Positions 35,338 through 44,429 of a stretch of DNA of 64,000 bases are shown here, one piece after another. Source of the DNA: Arthrobacter sp. ISL-28 (GTDB taxonomy: Bacteria; Actinomycetota; Actinomycetes; Actinomycetales; Micrococcaceae). The stretch covers positions 1 through 64,000 of the forward strand of contig NZ_JAGGPJ010000002.1 of NCBI RefSeq assembly GCF_018613875.1, in the 5' to 3' direction. The translations under genes and the position numbers were made by a program. Every line of letters starts with the position of its first letter. The first letter of the stretch is position 1. The notes beneath the pieces are model-generated. The model saw only the letters and a list, made by a program, of their open reading frames with translations, searched no databases and was not told the DNA's origin.

Positions 35338-36052
35338 GGCGGCGGATCTCCTCTCGCAGCCGGGCGGTGATGACCCCGGTCAGCTGTCCGGCAAGACCGG
35401 CGTCGGTACGGTGTTCTTCGGTGACGTTCCATTCCTGCACGACTCGGCCCGGCCGTGAGGACAGCAGCAGCACACGCTGGCCGAGCCGGACGGCCTCCCG
35501 GACGTTGTGCGTCACGAACACGATGGTGCGCCCCGTTTCCTTCCAGATGCGCTCGAGTTCGTCGTGCAGGAGGTCGCGGGTGATGGCGTCCAGCGCCGCA
35601 AACGGCTCGTCCATGAGCAGCAGCTGCCGGTCTTGGGCCAATGACCGGGCCAGGGCCACGCGCTGGCGCATGCCGCCCGAGAGTTCGTGCGGACGCTTGT
35701 CCCCTGCCTCGGACAGGTGCACGAGTTCCAGCAGTTCGCCGGCCTTGGCGCGGCGAACGGACTTGGCCACACCGCGCAGCTTCAGCGCCAGCTCGACGTT
35801 CTCCCGGGCGGTGAGCCACGGGAACAGTGCCGAATCCTGGAACATGAAGGCGGCGCCGTCGCTGGGGACCTCAAGAGCGCCTGACGTCGGAACCTCCAGT
35901 CCCGCCATGATGTTCAGCAGGGTGGACTTGCCGCAGCCGGACGCACCGAGGAGAGCGACGAACTCGCCCTTGCCGATGGTGGCGTTGACGTCGTCCAGCA
36001 CCGGGGCGCCTTCGCCGAAGCGCTTGCCCAGGTTTTCCAGTACGACTGGCAT
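35327..36052 (-). CDS. ssuB: Aliphatic sulfonate-type ABC transporter ATPase
   Basis: A 241-residue ABC ATPase energising the sulfonate importer. Walker A is GASGCGKSTLLN, the signature is LSGGMRQRVALAR, Walker B is LLLMDEPFAALD, and the H-loop lies in TIVFVTHNVREA. Length and sequence fit SsuB/TauB. It starts 49 bases after ssuA and overlaps ssuC by 11 bases, giving the order ssuA-ssuB-ssuC in one transcript. Confidence 0.92.
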   Translation of the reverse strand: MPVVLENLGKRFGEGAPVLDDVNATIGKGEFVALLGASGCGKSTLLNIMAGLEVPTSGALEVPSDGAAFMFQDSALFPWLTARENVELALKLRGVAKSVRRAKAGELLELVHLSEAGDKRPHELSGGMRQRVALARSLAQDRQLLLMDEPFAALDAITRDLLHDELERIWKETGRTIVFVTHNVREAVRLGQRVLLLSSRPGRVVQEWNVTEEHRTDAGLAGQLTGVITARLREEIRRHAK

Positions 36053-36101
36053 GGTCCCGTCCTTTGTTCGTGGTGCGTGAAATGCTGCGGAGTGTGCGGG
36101 G

Positions 36102-37256
36102 CTAGTCCTGTCCCAGCCCCGCCGCAGAGATTTTGTCCCGCGTCACCGTATTCAGGGCGCGGAGGTCGAAGATGCCGGTGAGGTCGGCCTGCTTGGTGGT
36201 TCCGGCGTCCACACCGTCCTGCAGCAGCTTCTTGAAGGTGCCGGCCAGCGGGTCCACAGTGAACACGATGTTGTTCAACGACCTCTCGATGACGTTCTGC
36301 TGCAGCGCCTTGCCCGAATCCTTTTTCAGCGCGGCGTTAACGACGCTGGCCTTTTCGGCAGCCGGGGTGTCGTTGAGCCACTTCACGGCTTCCACGTGGC
36401 CCTTCAGCAGTCCCTCCACGGTCTCCGGGTGCTCGGCGGCGAACTTCTTGTTCACGATCAGGATGGTGGTGGGGAACTCGCCGGGCTTGCCGGTTTGCGA
36501 CCCGTCCCAGAGGTCTTTCTCATCCACCAGGACCTTGGCCCCGGCCTGGAGCACCAGGCGGGAGGCCCATGGCTCCGGCAGCCACGCGCCGTCGAGCTTT
36601 CCGTCCTGGAACAGCTTCAGCGTCTGGGCATTCTCGGTGGGGTTGATCGCGACGTCTCCGCCGCCGTCGGGATTTGTCTTGTAACCCTGCTTGCCGAGCC
36701 AGGCGCGGAGCGCCACATCCTGCGTGCCGCCCAGCTGCGGCGAAGCCAGGGTCTTGCCCTTCAGGTCGGCTGCGGTCTTGATCTCCGGCTTCACCACCAG
36801 CTGGGCCCCGCCGGACGCTGCGCCGGCGATGATGCTGATGGACTCGCCCTTGCTCTTGACGAAGGAGTTGATCGCCGGGTTCGGGCCGATGTACGTGGCG
36901 TCGATGGCGCCGGCGTTCAGCGCCTCGATGGCTGCCGGGCCCGCGTTAAACACCTGCGTGGAGAGCTTGGTGCTGCCGAGATTGTTCTTGATAAAGCCCT
37001 CGTTGACCCCAATCAGGGCCGGGGCGTGCGTGATGTTGCCGAAATAGCCCAGCTTCAGTTCGCTGGCCGGGCCAGTGGGTGCGCCCGATGTGGCGGACGC
37101 GTTTGATTCCCGCGATACGGCGGAGGCCACAACCGCGCCCACGCTGATCAGCAGGACCAAACCCACGGCCAGGGCGATCTCCAGGGCACGCCTCCGCTGG
37201 GGCCCCTGGCTCGCGCCGGCCTCAATGCGGGTCATGCCCGGCCTGGAACTAGTCAT
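36102..37256 (-). CDS. ssuA: Aliphatic sulfonate-type ABC transporter substrate-binding protein
   Basis: A 384-residue extracytoplasmic binding protein of the SsuA/NMT1-like fold (LKLGYFGNITHAPALIGVNE, AGPAAIEALNAGAIDATYIG, DGAWLPEPWASRL). It has a hydrophobic N-terminal helix (ALAVGLVLLISVGAVVASAV) without a lipobox cysteine, so it is either anchored by that helix or cleaved. ATG 37256 is preferred to the upstream TTG at 37292 because the shared sulfur promoter places its -10 exactly six bases before this ATG. The ligand is probably a sulfonate. Confidence 0.88.
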   Translation of the reverse strand: MTSSRPGMTRIEAGASQGPQRRRALEIALAVGLVLLISVGAVVASAVSRESNASATSGAPTGPASELKLGYFGNITHAPALIGVNEGFIKNNLGSTKLSTQVFNAGPAAIEALNAGAIDATYIGPNPAINSFVKSKGESISIIAGAASGGAQLVVKPEIKTAADLKGKTLASPQLGGTQDVALRAWLGKQGYKTNPDGGGDVAINPTENAQTLKLFQDGKLDGAWLPEPWASRLVLQAGAKVLVDEKDLWDGSQTGKPGEFPTTILIVNKKFAAEHPETVEGLLKGHVEAVKWLNDTPAAEKASVVNAALKKDSGKALQQNVIERSLNNIVFTVDPLAGTFKKLLQDGVDAGTTKQADLTGIFDLRALNTVTRDKISAAGLGQD

Positions 37257-37262
37257 GAATTC

Positions 37263-37336
37263 ACCATAGGGAGTGTCATAAACACGGTTCAATGGGCCGG
37301 AAACGGGGGGTCACGCAGGTTCATGCAGCGTCACAT
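37263..37336 (-). promoter_or_regulatory. ssuA promoter with shared sulfur box
   Basis: On the coding strand: -10 TATGGT (37263-37268) six bases before ATG, -35-like TTGAAC (37287-37292) with 18 bases between, GTTTCCG at 37298-37304, and the upstream box at 37311-37336. The box matches the cysG one at 21 of 26 positions and lies 55-80 bases before the start codon. Confidence 0.65.
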
Positions 37337-37404
37337 TCGGCCACATTAATCCAGGGGACGCCGGTGGCCCCGGATCGCCCCTGCATCCGGCGGTTTCTCC
37401 GGTG

Positions 37405-38571
37405 TCAGTCGCCCTTGACGTTGATGAGCTGCCGCAGCCGGTGCCGGACTTTGACGAGATCTTCGGCGTCGCGCATGACCTGGTCGATGGGCTTGTAGGC
37501 TGCCGGAATTTCGTCAATGAATGCCTCGGTGGCGCGGAATTCAATCCCGTGCATGGCCGCTTTCAGTTCCGCCAGCGAGAACGTCTTGCGCGCTGCGTTC
37601 CGGGAATATTCGCGGCCGGCGCCGTGCGGAGAGGAATTCAACGAAACGGGGTTGCCGAGCCCTTCCACGACATACGAGGCTGTGCCCATGGAACCCGGAA
37701 TGAGGCCCGGATCCCCGACCTCAGCCTTGATGGCACCCTTGCGCGACACCCATACTGACTTGCCGTAATGGGTTTCCTGCTGGGTGAAGTTGTGATGGCA
37801 ATTGATGCGTTCCCGCTCCTGCACCCGGCCGCCCACCCAGTTGCCGAACTGGGTGATCACACGGTCCATCATTTCCTCGCGGTTCAGCAGGGCGAAATGC
37901 TGGGCCCAGCGCAGTTCCTTGATGTAACGGTCGAATTCGTGCGTGCCCTCCTCAAGGTAGGCCAGGTCCTGATCGGGCAGCACGATCCGCTTTGCCCTGG
38001 TGACGCGCTGCGCCACGCCAATGTGGTGTTGCGCGATCTTGTTGCCGATACCACGCGAGCCGGAATGCAGGAACAGCCAGATGGCATCCGTTTCATCCGC
38101 ACACACCTCGATGAAGTGGTTGCCGGATCCGAGCGATCCCAACTGGAGGTCCCACTTCGCCACGTACAGGCCGGGATCAAACCCGGCCTTCGCTGCCAGC
38201 CTCCTCAGCTCGGCGACGCGCGGTTCGGCCGTGGCAAGGACGTGCCGGTTGCTGTGGCCCGCGGACAGCGGAATGACCCGCTCAATGTCCTCGCGCAGCC
38301 GCCTCCTGTCTTTGGGCAGGTCCTTCAGCGAGTACTGCGTCCGGACCGCGATCATGCCGCAGCCGATGTCCACGCCCACAGCAGCCGGAATGATGGCCCG
38401 GACAGTCGGGATGACAGACCCCACGGTGGCGCCCTTGCCGAGATGAGCGTCGGGCATCAGCGCCAGGTGAGGATAGATGAACGGCAGCTGCGACGCTGCC
38501 AGCGCCTGCTCGCGCGTCTTCTCATCCAGGATCGAGGCCCAGTTGATTAGCCGGCTGGTGATGGCTTCCAC
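37405..38571 (-). CDS. rtcB: RtcB-type RNA ligase
   Basis: A 388-residue RtcB family protein, a GTP- and manganese-dependent ligase joining RNA 2',3'-cyclic phosphate (via 3'-phosphate) and 5'-hydroxyl ends. Metal and catalytic motifs are present: GVDIGCGM, LGSGNHFIEV, LHSGSRGIGN, INCHHNFT and the guanylylated-histidine region SSPHGAGREYSR. GTG 38571 is chosen for its strong ribosome binding site (GGGAGGGGA). No RtcA cyclase or archease gene is nearby. In bacteria RtcB usually acts in RNA repair after stress; the physiological substrate here is unknown. Confidence 0.9.
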   Translation of the reverse strand: MEAITSRLINWASILDEKTREQALAASQLPFIYPHLALMPDAHLGKGATVGSVIPTVRAIIPAAVGVDIGCGMIAVRTQYSLKDLPKDRRRLREDIERVIPLSAGHSNRHVLATAEPRVAELRRLAAKAGFDPGLYVAKWDLQLGSLGSGNHFIEVCADETDAIWLFLHSGSRGIGNKIAQHHIGVAQRVTRAKRIVLPDQDLAYLEEGTHEFDRYIKELRWAQHFALLNREEMMDRVITQFGNWVGGRVQERERINCHHNFTQQETHYGKSVWVSRKGAIKAEVGDPGLIPGSMGTASYVVEGLGNPVSLNSSPHGAGREYSRNAARKTFSLAELKAAMHGIEFRATEAFIDEIPAAYKPIDQVMRDAEDLVKVRHRLRQLINVKGD

Positions 38572-38730
38572 GACTTCCCCTCCCGCTGGCTGGACTGGCC
38601 CGGCTGCGGCCAAGATCCCGCCGGATCAAGGATGAACTATTGCCCACCGGCCGGGCCCAGTCAAGGGATGCTCTCTGTTGGCTCTCCCCTGACCGGCCCT
38701 CCCCCGCACAAGCGGCCGTGGTCAAGGCCG

Positions 38731-38787
38731 GTTGTGCGGGGCAGGCCCGGCCGTGCGGGGCAGGCCCGGTTGTGCGGGGCAGGCGTT
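38731..38787. repeat. Three tandem 19-bp G-rich repeats
   Basis: Units start at 38731, 38750 and 38769 with the shared core GTGCGGGGCAGGC. They lie in the 274-base divergent gap between rtcB and the SRPBCC gene, just after an imperfect GCACAA/TTGTGC inverted repeat (about 38706-38737). Confidence 0.75.
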
Positions 38788-38845
38788 GGTTGGGGCTTAC
38801 CGTATTTGTGGGCCGGACTTCGGCCCCGAGGAAGGAGACGCAAGC

Positions 38846-39304
38846 ATGGTGAACGTCCAGACCGAGATCTTGATCCGGCGGCCGCGTTCGGACGTGGCCG
38901 CCTTTGCCGCAAATCCGGATAACGCCCCGCGGTGGTACGAGAACATCCACTCGGCGCAGCGGCTGACCACGGGACCGATCGACGTCGGATCGAAGGTGGC
39001 CTTCACGGCCAAGTTCCTGGGTCGGGAACTGAAATACACGTACGAATTCGTCGAGCACGTCCCAGGCGAGAAGCTCGTGATGCGTACCGCCCAAGGGCCG
39101 TTTCCGATGGAGACAACTTACACGTGGGCAGAGGTCAGCGGCGGGACGCGGATGACGCTGGGCAACACCGGCAAGCCGTCGGGCTTCTCGCAGCTCGCGG
39201 GGCTGTTCATGGCGCCCATGATCCGCAGGGCTACCCGCAAGGACCTGCAGAAGCTCAAGTCGATACTCGAAGCCGATGAGAGAACGGCCAGCGATCGCTC
39301 CTAG
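38846..39304 (+). CDS. SRPBCC (START-like) family protein
   Basis: A 152-residue protein of the polyketide cyclase/START-like SRPBCC superfamily, with a hydrophobic cavity for a small ligand. It shows the usual opening (VQTEILIRRPRSDVAAFAAN), the central PRWYENIHSAQRLTTGPIDV and the long C-terminal helix RRATRKDLQKLKSILEAD. GAAGGAG stands before the ATG. The ligand is not identifiable. It is divergent from rtcB and convergent with the cys operon, and not obviously linked to either. Confidence 0.85.
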   Translation: MVNVQTEILIRRPRSDVAAFAANPDNAPRWYENIHSAQRLTTGPIDVGSKVAFTAKFLGRELKYTYEFVEHVPGEKLVMRTAQGPFPMETTYTWAEVSGGTRMTLGNTGKPSGFSQLAGLFMAPMIRRATRKDLQKLKSILEADERTASDRS

Positions 39305-39347
39305 CCCACGCTCAACCGGCCCGCAACCGCTCAACCGGCCCGGCGCA

Positions 39348-39385
39348 GCACCGGTCATGCGGGCCAGCACTGGTCATGCGGGCCA
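39348..39385. repeat. Two tandem 19-bp repeats
   Basis: Two units (39348-39366, 39367-39385) differ at one base and share the core GGTCATGCGGGCCA; a further TCATGCGG occurs at about 39430. They lie between the SRPBCC gene and the cys terminator, in GC-rich sequence without a credible gene. Confidence 0.7.
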
Positions 39386-39514
39386 GGGCCGGAACCGCTT
39401 AATCGCGTTAATCGGGCGGGCCAGACCGGTCATGCGGCGCCAGGCCACGCCGGGCCAGGGCCGGTCTGCTGCGAGCGGGGCCGCTGACGGGGCACGGCAG
39501 GGCCCGGGAATGCC

Positions 39515-39552
39515 AAAGGCCCCGGCCCGGAAATCTCCGGGCCGGGGCCTTT
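39515..39552 (-). terminator. Terminator of the sir-cysHDN operon
   Basis: A perfect 16-bp stem, AAAGGCCCCGGCCCGG (39515-39530) with its complement at 39537-39552, and a 6-base loop, 17 bases beyond the cysN stop. The A/T ends make it effective in both directions, so it can also serve the convergent SRPBCC gene. Confidence 0.85.
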
Positions 39553-39569
39553 CGGCTAGAACCAGCGGA

Positions 39570-40991
39570 TCAGATGCTGTAGCGCTCGTCCTCGTGGTCG
39601 CCCGGGTGGTCCTTGACCAGGCCCGCGGCGAGGGTGTTGCCGTCCAGCGGGTCGATCACCAGGAACGCACCCGTGCGGCGGTGGTGCAGGTAGTTCTCCA
39701 GCGGCAGCGGGGCGGCGAGCCGGAGCTGCGCGTGGCCGATGTCGTTGAGCTCGAGGCTGGATGCGCCTTCGAGGTTGAAGGTGGCGAGGTCCAGCTTGCC
39801 GCTGACGCTGCGGACCAGCGCCTGCACGGTGCGGGTGCCGTGCTTGACCAGGACCTTGGCGCCCTCGCGGAGCGGCTTCGGGGAGAGCCAGCACAGCGCG
39901 GCGTAGAGGTCGGCCGAGCTTTCGCGGACCGTGCCGGCGGCGGCGATAGTGTCACCGCGGGCGACGTCGAACTCGTCGGCCAGGCGGATCGCCACCGACT
40001 GCGGGGCGGCGGCTTCCTCCAGCGACGATCCGGCGAAGTCGATGCCCGTCACGGTGGTGGTGCGCGGGTCCTGGCCAGGCGTCAGCACGCTGACCTTGTC
40101 CCCCACTTTCACCGAGCCCTCGGTGATCTGTCCGGCGTAGGCCCGGTAGTCGCGGTACTCCTCCGGGTTCAGCCCACCGGCCACTGCGTCGGGAGCCAGG
40201 GCACCCTGCGGCCGGATCACGAGCTGCACCGGGAAACGGAAGCTCTCAAGGTGGCTTTCCAGCTCGTCGGCAGCGGGCAGCGTCTCGAGCACCTCGAGCA
40301 GCGCGGGGCCGCTGTACCAGGGGGTGCGCTCCGAGCGCTCCACGACGTTGTCGCCGTCGAGCGCGGAAACCGGAACCACCAGCAGATCGGTGATGCCGTC
40401 AGAACCCAACCCGAGTTCGCGGCCCACCTTCTGCACGTCGGCTTCGATCTCGCGGAACACGGACTCGCTGAAGTCCACCAGGTCGATCTTGTTGACGGCC
40501 ACGATCACGTGCGCTACGCGCAGCAGCTGCAGCACGGACAGGTGCCGGCGGGTCTGCTCCAGGACACCCTTGCGGGCGTCGATGAGTACGACGACGGCGT
40601 CCGCAGTGGACGCGCCGGTCACCGTGTTCTTGGTGTACTGAACGTGGCCGGGGCAGTCCGCGAGGATGAAGCTGCGGCGGTCCGTGGCGAAGTAGCGGTA
40701 GGCGACGTCGATGGTGATGCCCTGCTCGCGCTCGGCACGCAGGCCGTCGGTCAGGAGGGCAAGGTCGATCCCGCCTGCCGAGCCGCCGAACCCGCGGTCC
40801 GCTGAGGTGCGGGCTACAGCGTCGAGCTGGTCCGCCAGGATTGCCTTGGAGTCGTGCAGGAGCCGGCCCACCAGGGTGGACTTGCCGTCGTCGACCGATC
40901 CCGCGGTGGCGAAACGGAAGAGGGTGGCGTTGGTCAGGGGTGCTTCGTCAAGAAGTGCGGCCGCGCGGGCGGTGTCAATGTCGGTGCTCAT
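39570..40991 (-). CDS. cysN: Sulfate adenylyltransferase subunit 1 (GTPase)
   Basis: A 473-residue GTPase that drives sulfate activation to adenylyl sulfate (APS) with CysD. The translation-factor G domain is visible: P-loop AGSVDDGKSTLVGRLL, LADCPGHVQYTKNTVTGAST, NKIDLVD, then two beta-barrel domains. The length excludes a fused APS kinase. Its ATG overlaps the cysD stop codon by one base (TAATG), so translation is coupled. It is the last gene of the operon. Confidence 0.95.
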   Translation of the reverse strand: MSTDIDTARAAALLDEAPLTNATLFRFATAGSVDDGKSTLVGRLLHDSKAILADQLDAVARTSADRGFGGSAGGIDLALLTDGLRAEREQGITIDVAYRYFATDRRSFILADCPGHVQYTKNTVTGASTADAVVVLIDARKGVLEQTRRHLSVLQLLRVAHVIVAVNKIDLVDFSESVFREIEADVQKVGRELGLGSDGITDLLVVPVSALDGDNVVERSERTPWYSGPALLEVLETLPAADELESHLESFRFPVQLVIRPQGALAPDAVAGGLNPEEYRDYRAYAGQITEGSVKVGDKVSVLTPGQDPRTTTVTGIDFAGSSLEEAAAPQSVAIRLADEFDVARGDTIAAAGTVRESSADLYAALCWLSPKPLREGAKVLVKHGTRTVQALVRSVSGKLDLATFNLEGASSLELNDIGHAQLRLAAPLPLENYLHHRRTGAFLVIDPLDGNTLAAGLVKDHPGDHEDERYSI

Positions 40992-41962
40992 TAGAAATAG
41001 CCATCCTTCTTGCGGTCTTCCATGGCGGCCTCGGAGATGCGGTCGTCTGCACGGGTGGCGCCACGTTCGGTGATGGTGGAAGCGGCAACTTCAATCACGA
41101 CGTCGCGCACGGTGGCGGCAGCCGACTCGACAGCGCCGGTGCAGGACATGTCGCCGACGGTCCGGTAGCGGACGGTCTTGGTGATGACCTCTTCGTTGTC
41201 GCGGGGCTGGGAAACTTCGCCCACCGCACGCCACATGCCGTCGCGGGCAAAGACTTCGCGCTCGTGGGCGTAGTACAGGCCCGGCAGCTCGATGTTTTCA
41301 CGCTCGATGTAGCGCCACACGTCCAGCTCGGTCCAGTTGCTGATGGGGAATGCACGGACGTGCTGGCCGACGGTGTGCCGGCCGTTGTAGAGGTTCCACA
41401 GCTCGGGGCGCTGGTTCCGCGGGTCCCACTGGCCGAACTCGTCGCGGAGGCTCAGGATGCGCTCCTTGGCGCGGGCCTTGTCCTCGTCACGGCGGCCGCC
41501 GCCGAAGACGGCGTCGAACTTGTTGGACTGGATGGCGTCCAGCAGCGGAATGGTCTGCAGCGGGTTCCGGGTGCCGTCGGCACGCTCGGCCAGCTCGCCG
41601 CGGTCAATGAATTCCTGGACACTGCCGACGACGAGCTTAAGTCCCAGCCGCTCCACCGTCCGGTCGCGGAAGTCGATGACCTCCGGAAAGTTGTGGCCGG
41701 TGTCGACGTGCAGCACCGGGAAGGGAACCTTGCCCGGCCAGAACGCCTTGGTGGCCAGGTGCAGCATGACCACAGAGTCCTTGCCGCCGGAGAACAGCAG
41801 CGCGGGCTTCTCGAACTCGGCAACGACCTCGCGGATGATGTGGATGGCCTCGGACTCGAGGGTGTCCAGGCTGGAGAGGCGCGCGGCGGCAGTCGGCGTT
41901 TCAGTAGCGTCAGCTTCCAGCACAGACAGCTCCAGGTCCTCGTTGGTGATTTGAGTGCTCAT
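40991..41962 (-). CDS. cysD: Sulfate adenylyltransferase subunit 2
   Basis: A 323-residue ATP pyrophosphatase-type subunit that forms APS from ATP and sulfate. The PP-loop is LLFSGGKDSVVMLHLA; LHVDTGHNFPEVIDFRD and RRDEDKARAKERILSLRDEF follow, as usual for CysD. The ATG at 41962 overlaps the cysH stop as ATGA, so the shorter start is chosen over an upstream ATG. The complex is formed with CysN, encoded directly downstream. Confidence 0.95.
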   Translation of the reverse strand: MSTQITNEDLELSVLEADATETPTAAARLSSLDTLESEAIHIIREVVAEFEKPALLFSGGKDSVVMLHLATKAFWPGKVPFPVLHVDTGHNFPEVIDFRDRTVERLGLKLVVGSVQEFIDRGELAERADGTRNPLQTIPLLDAIQSNKFDAVFGGGRRDEDKARAKERILSLRDEFGQWDPRNQRPELWNLYNGRHTVGQHVRAFPISNWTELDVWRYIERENIELPGLYYAHEREVFARDGMWRAVGEVSQPRDNEEVITKTVRYRTVGDMSCTGAVESAAATVRDVVIEVAASTITERGATRADDRISEAAMEDRKKDGYF

Positions 41963-42675
41963 ACGTGTAGTCCGCATTCTGTCTTGTTGGTTCCTGCCCA
42001 GCGGCCAGCGCGGGGATCATCGCCGGGCGCTACTTTGCGGGTGCAGGGCTGGCAGCCGATCGACGGGTAGCCCTGGGAGAGGAGCGGGTTGACGGGAAGG
42101 AGGTTGTCATCGGAGTACTGGACCAGCTGGTCGAACGTCCAGGCCGCTACCGGGTTGACCTTCACGAGGCCGTTGGCTTCGTCCCAGGTGACCAGCGGGG
42201 TGTTGGTGCGCGTGGGGGCTTCGTCACGGCGGACGCCGGTGAACCAGAGCTCGTAGCCGGCGAGCGTGCGGCGCAGCGGGGCAACCTTTCGGAGGGCGCA
42301 GCACTGGGCGGCGTCGCGGGCGAAGAGGTCCTTGCCCAGGAGCCGGTCCTGCTGCTCCACGGTGTTCTCCGGGAGCACGTCCACCACGTTGACGCGGAGG
42401 TTCGCGGCCACCTCGTCCCGTGTGGCGTAGGTTTCCGGGAAGTGGTAGCCGGTCTCGAGGAACAGGACGTCGACGCCGGGAAGCTGGTCCGCGACGAGCG
42501 CCGGCAGCACAGCGTCGGCCATGGAGCAGGCGACGGCCACCGCAGGCATCTCGAAGTTGCGCTCCACCCAGGCGATCACGTCGCGGGCGGGCGCGTCCCA
42601 GCCGAGCTCGGCGGCGCCGGCTTCGGCCAATGCCTTGAGCTCCTCGTTGGAGCGCTTGGTCTCGACTGGATTCAC
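41959..42675 (-). CDS. cysH: Adenylyl-sulfate (APS) reductase of the CysH family
   Basis: A 238-residue thioredoxin-dependent reductase giving sulfite. It has the C-terminal catalytic ECGLH motif, and the cysteine pairs AAQCCALRKV and GCQPCTRK that hold a [4Fe-4S] cluster in the APS-specific branch of the family. It therefore most likely reduces APS directly, not PAPS, in line with the lack of cysC here. GTG start; GTGA overlaps the sir stop and ATGA overlaps cysD, so the four genes are translationally coupled. Confidence 0.93.
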   Translation of the reverse strand: MNPVETKRSNEELKALAEAGAAELGWDAPARDVIAWVERNFEMPAVAVACSMADAVLPALVADQLPGVDVLFLETGYHFPETYATRDEVAANLRVNVVDVLPENTVEQQDRLLGKDLFARDAAQCCALRKVAPLRRTLAGYELWFTGVRRDEAPTRTNTPLVTWDEANGLVKVNPVAAWTFDQLVQYSDDNLLPVNPLLSQGYPSIGCQPCTRKVAPGDDPRAGRWAGTNKTECGLHV

Positions 42676-44423
42676 TGGAGTGCCTCCTCGTCAGCTGCGT
42701 GGGCCCACTCTGCGAAGGTCTGGCCTTCGGCCCGCTCGGCCACGAACCGGCGGACAACCCGCTCCACGTAGTCGGGCAGGTCCGCAACGTAGACCTTCAG
42801 CCCGCGGACGGTACGTCCGAGGCCGGCCTCTTCGCGGTCGGCGGAAGCCAGCCCGCCGCCGAGGTGGACCTGGAAACCCGGGGTGGGGTCGCCGTCGGGC
42901 GTTGGCAGCATCATGCCCTTGAGGCCGATGTCCGCGGTCTGGATGCGGGCGCAGGAGTTGGGGCAGCCGTTGATGTGCAGGGAAAGTGCCTGCGGCAGTT
43001 GGCCGCTGTCGGCCAGGTCAGCGAGGCGGCGCTCCAGCTCGGCAACGGCCGTGGCTGCGGTGACCTTCGTTTCCACGATGGCCAGCTTGCAGTACTCGAT
43101 GCCGGTGCAGGCGATGGTGCCGCGGCGGAAGACCGACGGGCGGGCGGACAGGCCCAGGGCGTCGAGTTCGGCGACCAGCGGTTCCACCTCGTCCTTGGGA
43201 ACGTCGAGGACCACCAGCTTCTGGTGCGGGGTGGTGCGCAGGCGGTAGGAGCCGCGGGCCTCAAGGGTGTCCGCGAGCTTCACGAGCTGCGAGCCGGAGA
43301 GCCGGCCGGCAATGGGGGTGGCACCGATGAAGAACTTGCCGTCCTTCTGCTCGTGCACGCCCACGTGGTCGCCCGGGGTGGACGGCTTGGGTGCGGCGGG
43401 GCCGTCAGCCAGCTTGTAGCCGAGGTATTCATCCTCGAGGATCTGGCGGAACTTCTCCGGACCCCAGTCAGCCATGAGGAACTTCAGGCGGGCCTTGGTG
43501 CGCATGCGGCGGTAGCCGTAGTCGCGGAAGATGCTGGTGACGCCGAGCCACACGTCGGCGGCCTGCTCCGGCGTGACGAATGCGCCGAGGCGCTTGCCGA
43601 GCATGGGGTTGGTGGACAGTGCGCCGCCGGCCCAGAGGTCGTAGCCGACGCCGAGTTCGGGGTGCTTGACGCCAACGAGCGCGAAGTCGTTGATCTCGTG
43701 CACCACGTCCTGGCTGGGGTGGCCGGTGATCGCGGTCTTGTACTTGCGCGGCAGGTTGGACAGCAGCGGGTTGCCGATGAACCGCTCCCCCAGCTCGGCG
43801 ATGAGCGGGGTGGGGTCGATGATCTCGTCCTTGGCAATGCCGGCCACCGGCGATCCCAGGATGACGCGCGGCACGTCGCCGCAGGCTTCCGTGGTGGACA
43901 GGCCGATGCCTTCGAGACGACGCCAGATCTCCGGGATATCTTCGACGCGGATCCAGTGCAGCTGGATGTTCTGGCGGTCGGTGAGGTCCGCGGAATCGCG
44001 GGCGAACTCGACCGAGATGTTGCCGATGACGCGCAGCTGCTCAGTGGTGAGCGCGCCGCCGTCGATCCTCACGCGGAGCATGAAGTACTTGTCCTCAAGC
44101 TCATGCGGCTCAAGCGTGGCGGTCTTGCCGCCGTCGATCCCGGGCTTGCGCTGGGTGTAGAGGCCCCACCAGCGGAAGCGCCCGTGCAGGTCCTGCCCCG
44201 GAATGGAGTCGAAACCGTCCTTGGAGTAGATGGACTCGATACGCTCGCGGACGTTGAGGCCGTCGTCTTCCTGCTTCCAGGTTTCGTTGGCATTCAGCGG
44301 GGTGGTTCCGTCCACCTTCCACTGGCCATGAGGCTTGGCGGCGGGGCGCGAGGCACGGGCTGGGCGCGCGGGCTTTTCCGCGGGCTTTTCGGTGGCCGCT
44401 CCGGCTAGAGCTGTATCAGTCAT
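42672..44423 (-). CDS. sir: Ferredoxin-dependent sulfite reductase
   Basis: A 583-residue assimilatory sulfite reductase taking sulfite to sulfide with six electrons from ferredoxin. The siroheme/[4Fe-4S] cysteines appear in TIACTGIEYCKLAI and HINGCPNSCARIQ, the usual C-x5-C ... C-x3-C arrangement. Two ferredoxin-type nitrite/sulfite reductase halves are recognisable (LTDRQNIQLHWIR, LRTTPHQKLVVLDV). An Ala/Pro/Lys-rich N-terminus of about 30 residues precedes. It is the first gene of sir-cysH-cysD-cysN and carries the shared sulfur promoter. FprA at 28826-30292 is a candidate electron supplier. Confidence 0.94.
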   Translation of the reverse strand: MTDTALAGAATEKPAEKPARPARASRPAAKPHGQWKVDGTTPLNANETWKQEDDGLNVRERIESIYSKDGFDSIPGQDLHGRFRWWGLYTQRKPGIDGGKTATLEPHELEDKYFMLRVRIDGGALTTEQLRVIGNISVEFARDSADLTDRQNIQLHWIRVEDIPEIWRRLEGIGLSTTEACGDVPRVILGSPVAGIAKDEIIDPTPLIAELGERFIGNPLLSNLPRKYKTAITGHPSQDVVHEINDFALVGVKHPELGVGYDLWAGGALSTNPMLGKRLGAFVTPEQAADVWLGVTSIFRDYGYRRMRTKARLKFLMADWGPEKFRQILEDEYLGYKLADGPAAPKPSTPGDHVGVHEQKDGKFFIGATPIAGRLSGSQLVKLADTLEARGSYRLRTTPHQKLVVLDVPKDEVEPLVAELDALGLSARPSVFRRGTIACTGIEYCKLAIVETKVTAATAVAELERRLADLADSGQLPQALSLHINGCPNSCARIQTADIGLKGMMLPTPDGDPTPGFQVHLGGGLASADREEAGLGRTVRGLKVYVADLPDYVERVVRRFVAERAEGQTFAEWAHAADEEALQ

Positions 44424-44429
44424 GCATCG

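Noticed and set aside
40841..42070. Long plus-strand open frame opposite cysD/cysN
   Set aside because: It is the mirror of the real cys genes in high-GC DNA. No motif or ribosome binding site is visible, and the minus-strand genes are certain.
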